The position numbers and the translations under genes are program-made. A stretch of 64,000 nt of DNA from Auxenochlorella pyrenoidosa (lineage: Eukaryota > Chlorophyta > Trebouxiophyceae > Chlorellales > Chlorellaceae). Location: positions 934,153 through 998,152 of the forward strand of contig KQ482003.1 of NCBI GenBank assembly GCA_001430745.1, given 5' to 3'. Positions within the stretch are counted from its first letter, which is position 1; every line of letters begins with the position of its first letter. Below the pieces are notes generated by a model. It was not told the DNA's origin. It did no database searches and saw only the letters and a list, made by a program, of their open reading frames with translations. Below, piece by piece: positions 36,528 to 49,600 of the stretch.

Positions 36528-37635
36528 CTACTGCATTGCGTTCAGGTGCTCCTGCAGCCGGCGGCGCAGGCGCTCCAGCTCCCCCCGCTTCTCTGCTGTT
36601 GCCGCCCTTGCCGCCGCATCATCTGCAGGCAACCCCCGGAATCGTGCCAGCTCTGCCTCTGCACGCTGCAGCTCTGCCAGCACGCGGCCGTGCTCCCTGC
36701 CGCGCTCCTGCAGCCTTGCCTGCCCTACCTGCGCGCAGCGGTGTGCATGCGGCAGTGAGCACGTGAGCGTTATGTTGGATTTATCACCCCCAGATGAACC
36801 AGAGAGTGTCAGGTGTGGCTAATAATCAGTGCATGCCAGCGAGCATGACCAACAGCTGTGCCACATGCAGTGTTGGCAGGCTCAAGGCAGCATGCCACAC
36901 GAACAAAGTTGGGCAGCTTTGGCAATGGCGAGCTTGGCACGCTTGTCTTTCCTGTCCATGAGATGTATGCTGTCCCGCTAACAAACACATACAGCCCAGG
37001 GCGCTCACCTCTGGGCAGCAGCCCACCGCCTCCAGGCGCGCCGCAATGGTGCGTTGCTGCTCCTCGTACTTGAGCGTCTTGGCCTGCTTGGCCGCTGCTG
37101 CCGTCGCATGCGCTGCCGTCTCTTCCGCCAGGCCGCCTGCTGCCGCGTCCAGCTCGTCGGCCAGGGCCTGCAGCTGCTCCACTGCCGAGCGTGCCGAGGT
37201 TATCTGCGCTGCCAGCCGTGCCTGCGCTTCAAACGCGGCCTCCTGCACAGCTTGAGCAGGACGTCAAGAGGTGGGGGCTGCAGGCAATGCCTCCTGCACA
37301 GTGCGGCCCTGTGCTGCAGGCAATGCCTCGTGCACAGTGCGGCCCGGTCGAGATGCAACAATGATGTTGGATACACAGCTGCATTGAGGCACACACCCTG
37401 TATCGCAAAAATATAGCTACTGCGGTGATCGTCTCAGCGGCCGCACCTCATCATCCTGCGCCGCCGCCGCTCCTGCCGCTGCCGCCAGCGCCGCGGCGGT
37501 CAGGGCCGCCGGCCGGGCGTCAGTGATCTGCAGCGCCGACGCCACACGGGCCAGTATTTCAGCGTACTCGAGCAAAGACGCAAAGGCGCCTGTCGCTGTC
37601 TGCTGCAGGCCCAGCAAGTCGACCGGGCTCGTCAT
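36528..37635 (-). CDS. HAUS augmin-like complex subunit 1 (AUG1-like), short form
   Basis: Three exons (37635-37447, 37242-37009, 36728-36528) close to 207 aa of almost pure alpha helix. The C-terminal half aligns with plant AUG1: KYEEQQRTIAARLEAVGCCP corresponds to the KKYEMLLNRVGYTP region, and AELARFRGLPADDAAARAAT to the LRSYQDLPPDKALAAL region. Augmin binds spindle or cortical microtubules and recruits the gamma-tubulin ring complex for branching nucleation. Plant and animal subunit 1 is about 280-300 aa, so about 80 N-terminal residues are missing or an upstream exon was not found. The sequence just before the ATG is acceptor-like (CGCTCAG ending at 37641), which would allow one. Intron 1 contains tandem copies of its own acceptor region. 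Confidence 0.65.
37277..37347. repeat. Two tandem copies of a 36-bp unit in intron 1 of the augmin-like gene
   Basis: Copies 37277-37312 and 37313-37347 differ at only a few bases. Both contain a segment also found at the exon 2 acceptor (about 37239-37252). Confidence 0.85.
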
Positions 37636-37837
37636 TGCTCCTGAGCGATCAAGGGAGCAGACTGTGTTCGACGATTGCATTCAACAACACAAGCTCTCGA
37701 GAATTTCGAGCAGCAGCTGTCCGCTCCGCATGCGCGCAGCACCGGACTCTTTGCAGCATTCTGCAGCGTGTGCAAACAAATCCAGGGATCGGCTGCTGCC
37801 CTCCCAGCAGCCAGCGGTCGCTCGGCGCGCAGACAGT
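37636..37837. promoter_or_regulatory. Bidirectional promoter between augmin-like and FGAM synthase genes
   Basis: The two ATGs face away from each other over only 202 bp, so the promoters share this stretch. No TATA box was recognised. The adjacent minus-strand reading frame (ATG at 37947) overlaps FGAM synthase exon 1 and is probably fortuitous. Confidence 0.5.
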
Positions 37838-40800
37838 ATGATGGCGGCGCTTGCTGCCAGTGGGCTGGCGCTCCCTGGCGCGGCCTCGCGGTGAGAACCA
37901 CGGAACAATAGCCGATGTGGGCTGCTCAAGTCCAGCTCCCCCACCATGCATGTTCTTGGCTGCTCACTGCGGTCCGCCCTTTGCCTGCAGGCCTGCCCCT
38001 CGCCGCCCTGCTGCCCGGCTCGGCGGTGTGCACGGTGTGCGCTTTTTGACTGGTAAGCTGGCAGGAGGGTTTCCAGCCGCCACTGCCACCCACCCGCGGT
38101 TGCTGCCGCCGCTGCGCGCTTGCCAGTTGTTGCCTGGAATTCTGTTCAGCTCTTGCATGCATGTGTCTGAATTCCCGGCACACATCATTTCTTGTGCAGG
38201 CCAGCACCGCATTGTGGGCGCGGCGCGGCTGGCGCGTGCTGCTCGCAGCAGCGGCGTGGCGACGCAGGCAGTGTCAGCCCCCGAGGTGCGCACTGCAATC
38301 GCCGCAGGCTGGTTTCCTGCTGCATTTGTTTTTCCAACCTAATCATAAATCGTCTCCCCGTGCGGGTGTGGTGCTTGCGCTCGCTGCACTAGCGGCAAGG
38401 TATCCCTGTCACAGAGTTGTGCCTTGCGCCCGACTTCTCCTTCGCTGCAGCGCACCTCGGCACCTGGCGCACCTCAGCAGAAGCTGCAGCAGGCAGGCGG
38501 CGGCGTGGTGCAGCTGTACCGCTACCCGGGGCTGACTGCCTCCAAGGCCAAGACCCTGCTGCGCAAGGTGTGTGTTTGCGCATGCAGCTGTGCTGTGCAT
38601 GGTGGCAGCCGCCGATTGGCCATGCTCCTACCCTACATTGCGGGAGCAGGCTGGGGAGACCTCCAATGTTGGGCTTTGGTCTGTTCGCTGCAGGCTCAGG
38701 AGAAGGCGTCGTCCAACATTGTGGGCATCGATGGCGAGCTGGTGAGCTTCGCTCTGCAGCAGCTCGGCACTCGCCGCCCCTGCCACAGTGCGGTGTACGC
38801 TCCTTGATGCCTGGCTGGTGGCCTGGCTGCGTGCATGACCTGCAACTATCCCCCTGCTGCAGTGCTACAACATCTCCACCACCGAGCCGCTGACGGCTGA
38901 GGAGGCCGAGACGCTGGCCTGGCTGCTGCGCGAGACCTTTGAGCCGGAGCTGCTGACCGCCACCACCGAGTTCCCCTCGGTGGACGCCAACGACGCCATT
39001 GTGGAGGTGCGTGTGCCAATGACCATTGTTCCATGTGTGCCCGCAGCAGTCTTTTGATAGTGTGAGCGCTGGAGCATTTGGACATGTGCTAAACAAGTGC
39101 ATGCATGTCATCTGCAAGTCGCTTTGCATTCATGTGTTGTGCTGGCCTGCTCACTGCTCCCCGGCGATGATTGCACTCTTTTCAAGATAGTAGATTCTGA
39201 CTCTATCTGACGACAACTCTGTGGGAATCTCACTGAGCCGTTGCATTCGAACGCGCATGTCGCGTCCGCTGCATCTTGATTGCTGCTTCCCTGTCGCCCT
39301 TTCACACTGTCCTCACTTCCTTAATCTGCATTTGAAACGTCCTTCACCATGCTGTCTTTCTGTTGCGTTGACAGATTGCACACCGTCTTTCTGAACCGCC
39401 CCCCTGCTGAGTGCAGGTCGGCCCGCGCATGAGCTTCTCGACCGCCTGGTGCGCCAACGCGCTCTCCATCTGCTCCTCGTGTGGCCTGGGCAAGGTGGAT
39501 CGCATCGAGGTGTCGCGCCGCTACCTGCTGCGCGCCTCGGCGCCCCTGTCTGCCGAGGAGCGCACCAAGTTTGCAGCCCTGGTGCACGACCGCATGACCG
39601 AGCAGGTGGGCATGCCTGAGCGTTGGTGATCGACATTTTCAGTGCCGGCAGCCAAGGCTGCATCCATGCTGGCCCAAACAACATGCGCTTGCCTTCGATT
39701 GCTACTTCAAGAAAGGGGAACCCTCACAAATGGCGGCCGCTTGCGCTTGCAGGTCTACCCCGAGCCGCTGAGCTCCTTTGCCAGCGACCAGGTGCCCGCC
39801 CCCGTCATCACCATCCCTGTGGTGGAGCAGGGCCGCGCCGCCCTGGAGGCCATCAACAAGGTGCGCTCCTGTTTTCATCGGCACTGGTCCAGTGTGCAGG
39901 CCCGGGGGGACGAGTTGCCCACCCAGGCGGGCTGTTGCAAGCAGGGCGGCCTTTTTCCTCCCTCGCGGTGCTCCGCCAACCAGGCTGACGGGCGTGCGCA
40001 TGCCTTGCACCGCCCCCGCGTGAGCAGGAGATGGGCCTGGCCTTTGACGAGTGGGACCTGGACTACTACACCACCATGTTCCGCGACGAGCTCAAGCGCG
40101 ACCCCACCAACGTGGAGCTCTTTGACATTGCGCAGTCCAACTCGGAGCACAGCCGGTGGGGGGGAGGGTGCACCCTCTGTGGGAGCAGCGCCCGTGGAAG
40201 CGCGCTCGACTGCTGCGTCCTGGTCCATCTGCATGCCACCTTCCTTCAGCACCACAGCCCCTCCCCCCTGCTGCTGCAGGCACTGGTTCTTCAAGGCCGA
40301 CCTGTTTGTGGACGGCGAGAAGATGCCCGAGAACCTGATGGACATCGTCAAGTCCACGCTCACGGCCAACAAGGGCAACTCGGTCATCGGCTTCAAGGAC
40401 AACTCCTCCGCCATCCGCGGCGGCCCCGTCACGCCCATGCTCCCCACGACCCCCGGGAGCAGCTCCAAGCTGGAGCCGCAGGCAAGCAAGGCGGCATGGG
40501 CCAGTGTTGTGGCATGAGCAAGGCATACTAGCCAGCAGCTGTGTCTCCCATCGCGTCATGCTGCACCCCACGCCCCTGGGCTGCTTGCGACATGCGTGCC
40601 TGCCTCCCGCGCACCCTGCAGGCGCGCGACTGGGACCTCCTGCTCACCGCTGAGACGCACAACTTCCCCTGCGCCGTGGCGCCCTACCCCGGCGCCGAGA
40701 CCGGCGCCGGCGGCCGCATCCGCGACACCCACGCCACCGGCATCGGCTCCATCATGGGCGCGGCCACCGCCGGCTACTGCGTGGGCAACCTGCACATGGA

Positions 40801-43800
40801 TGGGTGAGCACCCAGGAGGGCACGGGGAGGGTGGCCAGCACAGATCAAAGCCAAGCAGTAACACAGAGCCATTCCCATGTCCACGGCAGAACTGAAGCCC
40901 CGTCTCCTGCTCCCTCCTGACTTGATTGCCTGCCTGCCCGCCTGCCTTGCATCCTGCAGCTACGAGCTGCCCTGGGAGGACAAGTCCTTCGAGTACCCCG
41001 CCAGCCTGGCGCCGCCGCTCCAGATTCTGATTGACGCCTCCAACGGCGCCTCTGACTATGGCAACAAGTTTGGCGAGCCGCTGGTGGCAGGGTACACTCG
41101 TACCTTTGGGCAGCGCCTGCCAGGTGGCGACCGCCGCGAGTGGATCAAGCCTATCATGTTCAGGCAAGCAAGAGAAGGCTGGCATGGATCAGATCGGTAG
41201 TTTTGAAGCAGGGGCAGGCACGGCAGTAGCAGGCATACCACCAGGCTTTGGCAAGGTTCGGCCTGCTTTCCGCCGCCGGCTGCACCTCGACGCCTGCCCT
41301 CCTGTGTTGCCTGCCTCGCCCCTGCAGCGGCGGCCTGGGCCAGATCGACCACAGCCACCTGTACAAGAACGACCCCGAGCTGGGCATGCTGGTGGTGAAG
41401 ATTGGCGGCCCCGCCTACCGCATCGGCATGGGCGGCGGCGCCGCCTCCTCGGTGCCCTCGGGCTCCAACTCTGCTGACCTGGACTTCAACGCTGTGCAGG
41501 TGAGCAACATCTTCCAGCGTTAGGGGCAGCGCAGGCAGCAGGAGTGGCAAGCAGGAGCTTGGCGCATGCGCATGGCACAGAGCCTGCAAATGCTTCATAG
41601 ACACGCTGCTTGTAACCAAGCTCCCCTTGGGCCTTGCCGTGCCTGCCTGCAGCGTGGTGACGCCGAGGTGTCGCAGAAGCTGTGGCGCGTGGTGCGCGCC
41701 TGCGTGGAGCTGGGCGAGGCCAACCCCATCGAGCAGATCCACGACCAGGTGGGCGGGAGTTGCGAGATCGATCACTTCAGCATCTTTGATAGTGCGCAAA
41801 TGCTTGGCAATTGCAAGCACAGGTCACACGCACTTGCAGCCAGCTGGTCATTTGAGGCTGGCCGGCCGTCCCTTGCCTCTCCCACCCCGTAACTCGAGAA
41901 CATCTCCCCCTGTGCTGCTTGCCCTGCAGGGCGCGGGCGGCAACTGCAATGTGGTCAAGGAGATCATCTACCCGCTGGGCGCGGAGATCGACGTGCGCGC
42001 CATCAGGCTGGGCGACCAGACGATGTCGGTGCTGGAGATCTGGGGCGCCGAGTACCAGGAGAACGACTGCCTGCTGATCAAGCCCGAGGCGCGGCCGCTG
42101 CTGGAGGCCATCTGCAAGCGCGAGCGCTGCCTCATGCAGGTGTGCAGAGCGGCAGCCTCCGCAAGGCCGCATGGCGGGGGGCGGCAGGAGGGAAGAGAGT
42201 GCTGAGGAGCTGGCGAGGCAGTACGCGAAAGACTCCAGACATGCCAATGTGCAGCGCGCTGAGAACACTCAAGCCCATGCGTCATCCTCTGCTGCACTCA
42301 CCTGGCGGGCCCTCCCTCTGCCATGCAGGTGATTGGCGCCATCGACGGCAGCGGCCGGGTGGTGCTCAAGGACCGCAACGCGCCGGCGGATGCGCCCATC
42401 CCGGTGGACCTGGACCTCGAGAAGGTGCTGGGCGACATGCCCAACAAGACCTTCCGGTGAGCAGCGCTCAGCAACAGGTATTTGGCAGTGGGGTGTTAGC
42501 ATTCATGGCTTCCCTGCCCGCATGTCTGCTGTCAAGGCGCCGCCTTGGAGCTCAAATGCGGGTTGGAAGTGAGGGGCGCAAGAGTGTGCCAAGGCTCAAC
42601 GCTGACCGCTTGCCTGCAGGTTTGAGCGCAAGGCAGAGCCGACCAGCGCCGTGTCCCTGCCCGCCGGCACCAGCGCTGCCGAGGCGCTGGACCGTGTGCT
42701 GCGCCTGCCCAGCGTCTGCTCCAAGCGCTTCCTGACCACCAAGGTGGGTGCAGGGGCGCTGAAGCCTTGCTGTCAAGAGGTGTTGCACCAGGCGTATGTG
42801 GGGATATGTGCAGGTATGCATGTTCGTCGCGTTCGAGCTGAATTCCATGCTTGGCACGGCTCTGTGCTTCCTCCCCCCACGCAGGTGGACCGCTGCGTGA
42901 CGGGCCTGATTGCGCAGCAGCAGTGCTGCGGCCCGCTGCAGCTGCCCATCTCCGACGTCGCTGTCATGGCGCAGACGCACTTTGGCTACACCGGCGCTGC
43001 CACGGCCATTGGCGAGCAGCCGCTCAAGGTGGGCAGAAGGCTGACGGGTGTGAGCTAGCTGGGCTGCAAGGAGGCATGTGCACACAAACTTGATGTAGGG
43101 ACGCAGCTGGCAAGAGCCCTTGCTCACGCAACTTTGCTCACGGATACTTGTTTGCGATCTCCCCTCTTCCTGCCTTGTGCAGGGCCTGATCGACCCCAAG
43201 GCCATGGCCCGCCTGGCGCTGGGCGAGGCGCTCACCAACCTGGTGTTTGCGCGCGTGACTGCGCTGCGCGATGTCAAGGCATCTGGTGAGCGGTTGGCGT
43301 GAGGGTGGAAAGGCAGGAGGAAAAATGCTGTACACGTATTGAGGGGTCGCTCTGCACATGGATGGAATTTCGACTGTGTTGTATTGAATTTTGTTGGGTT
43401 GGGCATGCCTCGCCTCCCCCAACGTGGCGTGTTTTTTCAGCCAGTGTTGCCTCTTGCCTCTGCTGCAGTCAACTGGATGTACGCGGCCAAGATGGACAGC
43501 GAGGGCGCGGCCATGTACGATGCCGCGGTGGCACTGCGGGATGCGATGATTGAGCTGGAGGTGGCGGTGGATGGCGGCAAGGACTCTCTGTCCATGGCGG
43601 CCGCTGCGGGTGGGTGGCAGGCATGGAGAACCACAAACAATTCGTCCACTTTCATAATACTTTTAACAGCAGGCACAAATGGTTTGCCTCACCCTCTTTG
43701 TTGTTGGCCAACCCTCCTGGGATACTCACCTCCCACAGCCTGCTGCCCCCCTCCCGGCAGGCAATGAGACGGTCAAGGCGCCGGGCAACCTGGTGGTGAG

Positions 43801-46284
43801 CGCCTACGTCACCTGCCCCGACATCACCCAGGTGAGGCAGAGGACGCCAAGCCAGCACCGCACTGGGGTGTCGGCAGGTAGCAGCATGCTTTGAACAGAT
43901 GCACCTTGCTGGCCTCCTGTTAGCCTTTTCTGACTTGTCCAATGCTTTGCCGGCTCCCTGCAGGTGGTCACCCCCGACCTCAAGGCTCCTGGTGCCTCCC
44001 GCCTGCTGCACGTCGACCTGGGCGCCGGCCAGCGGCGGCTCGGCGGCTCGGCGCTGGCGCAGGCCTACATGCAGGTACCTGGAGGGGCATGCTGGCGCAG
44101 TCAAGCGCAGTGTCAGCTGAACTGCATGCGGTTTCTAGAATGCCTGCATGCGGCGTGTGTCAGCCGTCCTGCTGCGGCCGCAAACATCCCTGCCCCTCCT
44201 GCTTGCCAGCCCTCCACTCTCATCTCCCTGCCCACCCCCCCTGCCCTGTGTTCAGGTGGGCGACGCCTCCCCGGATGTCGACCCCAAGGTGCTCAAGGCA
44301 GCCTTCAACGTCACGCAGCAGCTGATTGCCGACGGCAAGCTGCTGGCGGGGCACGACATTAGCGATGGTGGCATTGTCACTGCGGTGAGCTAGGCAGAAT
44401 GCAGTACTGCAAGCGCATGCATTTAAAGACCTGCCTGCATGTTTTGGAATCTGGCTTTTTGTCGTGTGGTCGGGGCTGAGCACTCTAGAAGGCTTGCAAC
44501 AAGTGGCGTTAACCACTCTGCACTGCACCCCCCTCCCCTGCTTTCTTCCGCTGCAGGTGCTGGAGATGGCGTTTGCAGGCAACTGCGGCGTCTCCGTCGA
44601 CCTGCCCGCGGGCGATGCCATGGCCGCGCTCTTTGCAGAGGAGCTGGGCCTGGTGCTCGAGGTGGCCGCCGAGGATGAGGCCGCCGTGCTGGCGGCCTAC
44701 TCCGCGGCAGGCGTGCCCTGCAGCGCCATCGGCTCCACCCAGGCGGGCGAGGCCGTCTCCATCGCTGTGGGAGGCCAGCAGCAGGTGGCCGGCACCACGC
44801 CCGCGCTGCGCGACGTGTGGGAGGCCACCTCCTTCCAGCTGGAGCGGCTGCAGTGCGCCGAGGAGAACGTGGATGCGGAGCAGGCGGGCCTGGCGGCGCG
44901 GCGCGCGCCCCAGTGGCGTGTGCCCTTCACCCCCGCGTGGACGCCTGCAGACAAGCTGGCCGCCAGCGGTGAGGCCTGCGCCTGTGACCCAACCCCTCCG
45001 GCTTTTCGATTGCTTGCTTTGTTGTGCCCCCTTCACCTCCTTATTGCAGCCCAACCGCTTGCTTCTTTCTACTCTGTGTGCCTGAATTTGCTTACCAACC
45101 CACCCACCCCCTTGCAGACAAGGTCAGGGTGGCCATCATCCGCGAGGAGGGCAGCAACGGCGACCGCGAGATGGCCTCGGCGGTGTACGCGGCGGGCATG
45201 GAGCCCTGGGATGTGCACATGAGCGACCTGCTGGCCGGCAAGATCAGCCTGGATGCCTTCCAGGGCATCGTCTTTGTGGGCGGTTTCAGGTGGGGCGAGG
45301 GCGAGGGACCGCTTGGTGGCCGCGCGCTGGCCACATGCTCGTGTCTGCCTTACTCTGCATGCTTAGTCGCGACACCAATCTATCGTTCTTCGCTAAACTC
45401 AACTGGCTGTGCATGCTGCTGCCCTGTGCTGCAGCTATGCCGACGTGATGGACAGCGCCAAGGGGTGGGCAGGCACCATCCGCTTCAACGAGCAGCTCTG
45501 GGCGCAGTTCCAGGCCTTCTACGCGCGGGCCGACACCTTTTCGCTGGGCGTCTGCAACGGCTGCCAGCTGATGGCGCTGCTGGGCTGGGTGCCCGCCACC
45601 GGCCCCGCCGACGCCGCCCTGCTGCCCGACGCGGAGCAGCCGCGCTTTGTGCACAACACCTCCGGCCGCTTCGAGTCGCGCTGGTCCATGGTGCGCATCC
45701 AGGAGGACTCCCCCGCCATCATGCTGCGCGGCATGGGCGGCGCCCAGATCGGCGTGTGGTGCGCGCACGGCGAGGGCTGCGCCCACTTCCCCAGCGAGGA
45801 GGTGAAGCAGCGCGTGCTGGGCGACTCGCTGGCGCCCATCCGGTGAGCCTCCGGTGCTGGTTGTGTTGGCAACAGTTGTGGAGGCATGCCCAGTTGGCTT
45901 GCTACTGCTAATGTTCACCCTCTTACAATGTGCTGCATGGCTGGCTGACCTTGGCTGGCTGTACCTGTGCGCTTGGTGCCACCTGCGGTCACGTAGGCTT
46001 GTGTGTGTTCCTCCCTGCCTGGGGCATCCTGCAGGTACTGCAACAGCGAGGGCTCCCCCACCACCCAGTACCCCTTCAACCCCAACGGCTCGCCCGAGGG
46101 CATCGCGGCGCTGTGCTCGCCCGACGGCCGCCACCTGGCCATGATGCCGCACCCCGAGCGCTGCTTCCTGATGTGGCAGAACCCCTGGTACCCCTCCGAC
46201 CTGGGCCTGGACGCTAAGGGCCCTGGCCCTTGGCTGCGGCTGTTCCAGAACGCGCGCGAGTGGTGCGAGTCGCTGCGGGAATGA
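37838..46284 (+). CDS. Phosphoribosylformylglycinamidine synthase (FGAM synthase), organelle-targeted
   Basis: Twenty-seven exons close exactly to 1397 aa, the length of plant enzymes. The first 60 or so residues form a basic plastid/mitochondrial leader. The enzyme converts FGAR, glutamine and ATP to FGAM (de novo purine step 4). Visible features are the SEHSRHWFFK motif, the nucleotide loop PGAETGAGGRIRD after LLLTAETHNFP, a second synthetase half with HDISDGG, and a C-terminal glutaminase with GVCNGCQLM (nucleophile Cys about 1219) and HPER (His about 1354, Glu about 1356). All key residues are intact. Introns after 40481 and 41163 begin with GC. Exons: 37838-37890, 37991-38052, 38200-38285, 38451-38567, 38694-38741, 38863-39006, 39417-39605, 39753-39860, 40028-40155, 40280-40481, 40622-40803, 40960-41163, 41328-41499, 41653-41748, 41930-42139, 42329-42456, 42620-42743, 42885-43028, 43183-43285, 43469-43609, 43761-43831, 43964-44074, 44256-44384, 44557-44968, 45118-45289, 45435-45842, 46035-46284. 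Confidence 0.95.
39007..39416 (+). other. Long intron (410 bp) of the FGAM synthase gene
   Basis: The longest intron of this gene has donor GTGCGT and acceptor GTGCAG. It is AT-richer than its neighbours. No nested gene, tRNA or repeat was seen in it. Confidence 0.7.
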
Positions 46285-46632
46285 GCTGGCCCAGGCTGGG
46301 CCAGCCAACGCACGACGCCTCACTGACTAGCACCTCGTTTCCTGTCTTCCTGATCTGCTACCTCCTTGCTGCGCACCCTCTGCTTTTTCGTCCACCATGG
46401 GTGATCGCATTTTTTCAGCTGGACTGGAAGTTAACCCTGCAAGACATGGTTTTGACCGAGCACAGGGCGGAAGTTTGGCACACGGGCGCATGCGGGCTGG
46501 CAGCGCTGGCAGCTGGCTCTTGTTGTGGAGCATGTACCCATTGGGTTACCTTTTCCATAGCAGGATGCGTGTTCACTCATTGGCACCAAGTTGAGTTGAC
46601 CTGCTCCCGGCAAACTCTCCTTCCCCACGGCC
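46285..46632. other. Intergenic between FGAM synthase and the coiled-coil gene
   Basis: This is 348 bp between co-directional genes. I see no TGTAA and no core promoter motif. The 3' end of the FGAM synthase mRNA and the promoter of the next gene must both fit here. Confidence 0.5.
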
Positions 46633-49600
46633 ATGCCGCCTGGGCTGGCTGCCGCGACCGAGCGAGGGACCGCGGGCAAATTACAAATACTGCGCGAACG
46701 GCAGAAGCAGCTCCGGCAGCCTGCACGCAGCTCGGGCGCCTCGGCGGGCAACAGCACCTTGGACGGTCGCGATCGCCTTTCAGGCCGCGAGGCAGCAGAC
46801 CGAGCAGCGAGCAGCACGTCTGTCACTGCTGCCGCCGCCGCCAGCTCTGCCGCCCACCAGGAGACGCTTGCACACGCTGCACGGCTTGAGGTTGGTTGGG
46901 AGCGCCTGGGAGCATGTGCACGCCTGCTCGAATGTGCACTATTCAGCAGCGTCCATGTATGATTTTTCACCACTCTGCTGCAGGGTGCCAATGCCCAGCT
47001 GCGAGAGCGGCTGGCCGACGCGCTGGATGAGCTGGGGGTGGCGCATGCGCAACTGGCCATCCTGCATGGCCTGCAGCAGCAGCTAGAGGACGCCACGCCG
47101 GGGGCCGCCGACCTGGTGGCGGCAGCGCTGGAACAGGAGCGCGCGCTGCAGGCGGCGCGGGATGCCCAAGTGCTGCAGCTGCTGCGTGCCAAGGTGAGGG
47201 GATGGGCAGAGGGCCAACTGTGCTGCTGTGGCACACAGATGCGTGATGTGTTTTCACTAGGACCTTTGGATGGGACACCATCGCCTAAATTTCATGTCAT
47301 CCGCCCCGCGCACAGGATGATGTGATTGAGTCCTTTGAGGCGCGTTATGCTGAGTGCCACGCCGAGGCAGCGCAGCACAAGGAGGCGCTGGCTTCTGCTC
47401 AGGCCAAGCTGGAGAACAGCCAGCTGCGGGTGTCAGAACTGGTGCAGTCCAAGGGCGAGCTGCGCCAGCAGTTTGACCAGGCGGCCGCCTCAGGGGCGGA
47501 TGCCGAGGCAGCGCTGCGAGCTGAGGTGGCACGGCTGCAGGTGATGAGGGAGGGCAGAGGCGAGGTGGTTAGGGGCAGCTTGCAGACTGGTGCTTCAGCA
47601 CCTCCTGTCCCCACGCAGCTCAATCTACGGGCCTATGTTCTCATGACGTCCGTCAAGAGAGGAGCCCATGCAATTGTACGGTTGCAGGAGGAGGCAGCAG
47701 CCTGCCAGCCATTGCGGCAGCAGGTGCGCCTGCTGGAGGAGCAACTCGATGATGCTCGCGGCGACCTGAGCCATGCGCGGCAGCAGGTGGAGACGCTGGC
47801 AGATGCTGTGGATGCAGCCAACACTGCTATCACGGTGAGCACTTTCGATAGCTGTCTTCTCCTGTCGGGCTGGGCAGCTGAAGTCAGTGGGCACGCGTGC
47901 TCTGCCACCCTGTCTTTACTTTTTGCCCTCACACATGTTGTTATGCATCTTGCCTACCCTTCTTGTTGGCTGCCGCAGGAAGTGCAGGCCATGCTGGCTG
48001 AGCGGGAGGAGGCAGTGTCACTGAAGGAAGCCGAGGCGCAGGATTTGCATCTGCACCTTGCACAACTGCTGGGCCTGCCACAGGCTGATGCGCGGTTAGT
48101 GCACAGGGCGCAGTTTGGTGGCGTGGATGGCCGCATCGCTGCACTTGAGGTACGTGATAGGGCAAGCTTACCACTGGGAATGCTTGCTGCATGCCTGGGG
48201 GCATAGCGCCTGCTGGGATGATCTATCTGGCGACTGATGCTTGTTGATGCTTCCTTGGTGTCAGGCTGCCAATGAGCGCTTGGAAGCGGCGCTCGTGGAG
48301 TCCACTCGGGCTGCAGCTGCTGGTGGACCGCCTGCTCAACCATCCGCTGCCAGCAGCGATGTGGATGCAGTGGGCCAGCTGTCTGCGGAGCTGGCAGTCA
48401 GTACTGGAAAGCTGCAGGCAGCAGAGGAGCGGGTGGCGCAGGTGGAGAAACTGCTGAAGGTACGGAGTTGCACAGTGGATGGCATTTGCAAGCAGGTGGC
48501 AAATCACAATGCATTGCTGCTGCTTCTGGACAGAACTGCACAAAGTGAGCATTTTTCCCCCAACAATGCTGCAGGTTGCTGAAGCCACGGTGCTGCACAA
48601 TGAAGTGCAGCTGCAGGAGGCACTTGAAGGTCGCATGAGTGCAGAAGAGCAGGCAAGTGGTTGCATCTGTGAGGATAGATAGCTGTGACTAGCAAGCACA
48701 ATGCCGAAGAATCAGGCATTGGGCCGTTGCAGCTAACAACCTCTGTGTTACTTCGCACTCTTTTCCAGGTGCATGCAATGCGGCTTCAGCTAGAGGATGG
48801 GCAGGCTCTTTTGCAGCAGCTCAAAGCCAAGCTGGAGGAGCTGACCGCCTCTGAGCAGGCTGCGCAGAGTGATGCAGCGGCAGTGCGCAGCATGCTGGCA
48901 CGCATACAGCAACAGGCGGCTGGATTGGCATTACCAGCACAGCAGCATGCAGGCAATGCAGTGCCGCCGCAGCAGCAGCAGCAGGGCAGCACTCTGGCTT
49001 CTGGGTTGCCACTGTCGGATAATCAGCCCTGCAGTGGCCTTGGGCAAGAAGTAGGAGCTGCCCTACAGGGGCTGCTGGGCCGGATTTCAGACCTGGAGCG
49101 GCAGACGGCCAGCCAGCAGGAGGCGCTTGAAGCTGCCCAAGCTGCTGCAGCGGCTGCAGCGGCTGCGGCGGCGGCGCGGCAGGCTGTGGAGGCAGAGCGA
49201 CAGGCTGTCGGTGTGCAGTGCGAGCCGCCCGCTGTCGCCAGCACTGCCGTTCAGGTTGTGCCTGCACAGAGTCATATGGCTGCTGCCTGTGGCACGCAGA
49301 CAGATGCTGAAACGGCTGGCGATGCACGTGATGGTATGTACGGCCGGCCCGATGTGCAGCAGCAGCAGCTTGCCGAGCTCACTGCCCAGGTAGCAGCCGC
49401 CAGGCTGGAAGCAGTGGCAGCCAAGGCAGAGCATTCTGCTCTGAAGGCCCGGCTGCTGGACGCGGAGCACCAGGTGACCTCCAATCAGGCTTCCTGTGTA
49501 CATTATCTGCTTTATGACTTTTATCATGGTGCATTGTGGTTCTGCATGCATGGGAATATGGATTTCCAGAGCGTTATTTATCGTTACATCACCAACGTTT

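Noticed and set aside
37681..37947. Minus-strand ATG frame that could extend the augmin-like protein upstream
   Set aside because: It overlaps exon 1 of FGAM synthase on the other strand, and the only in-phase donor is weak, so I kept the start at 37635.
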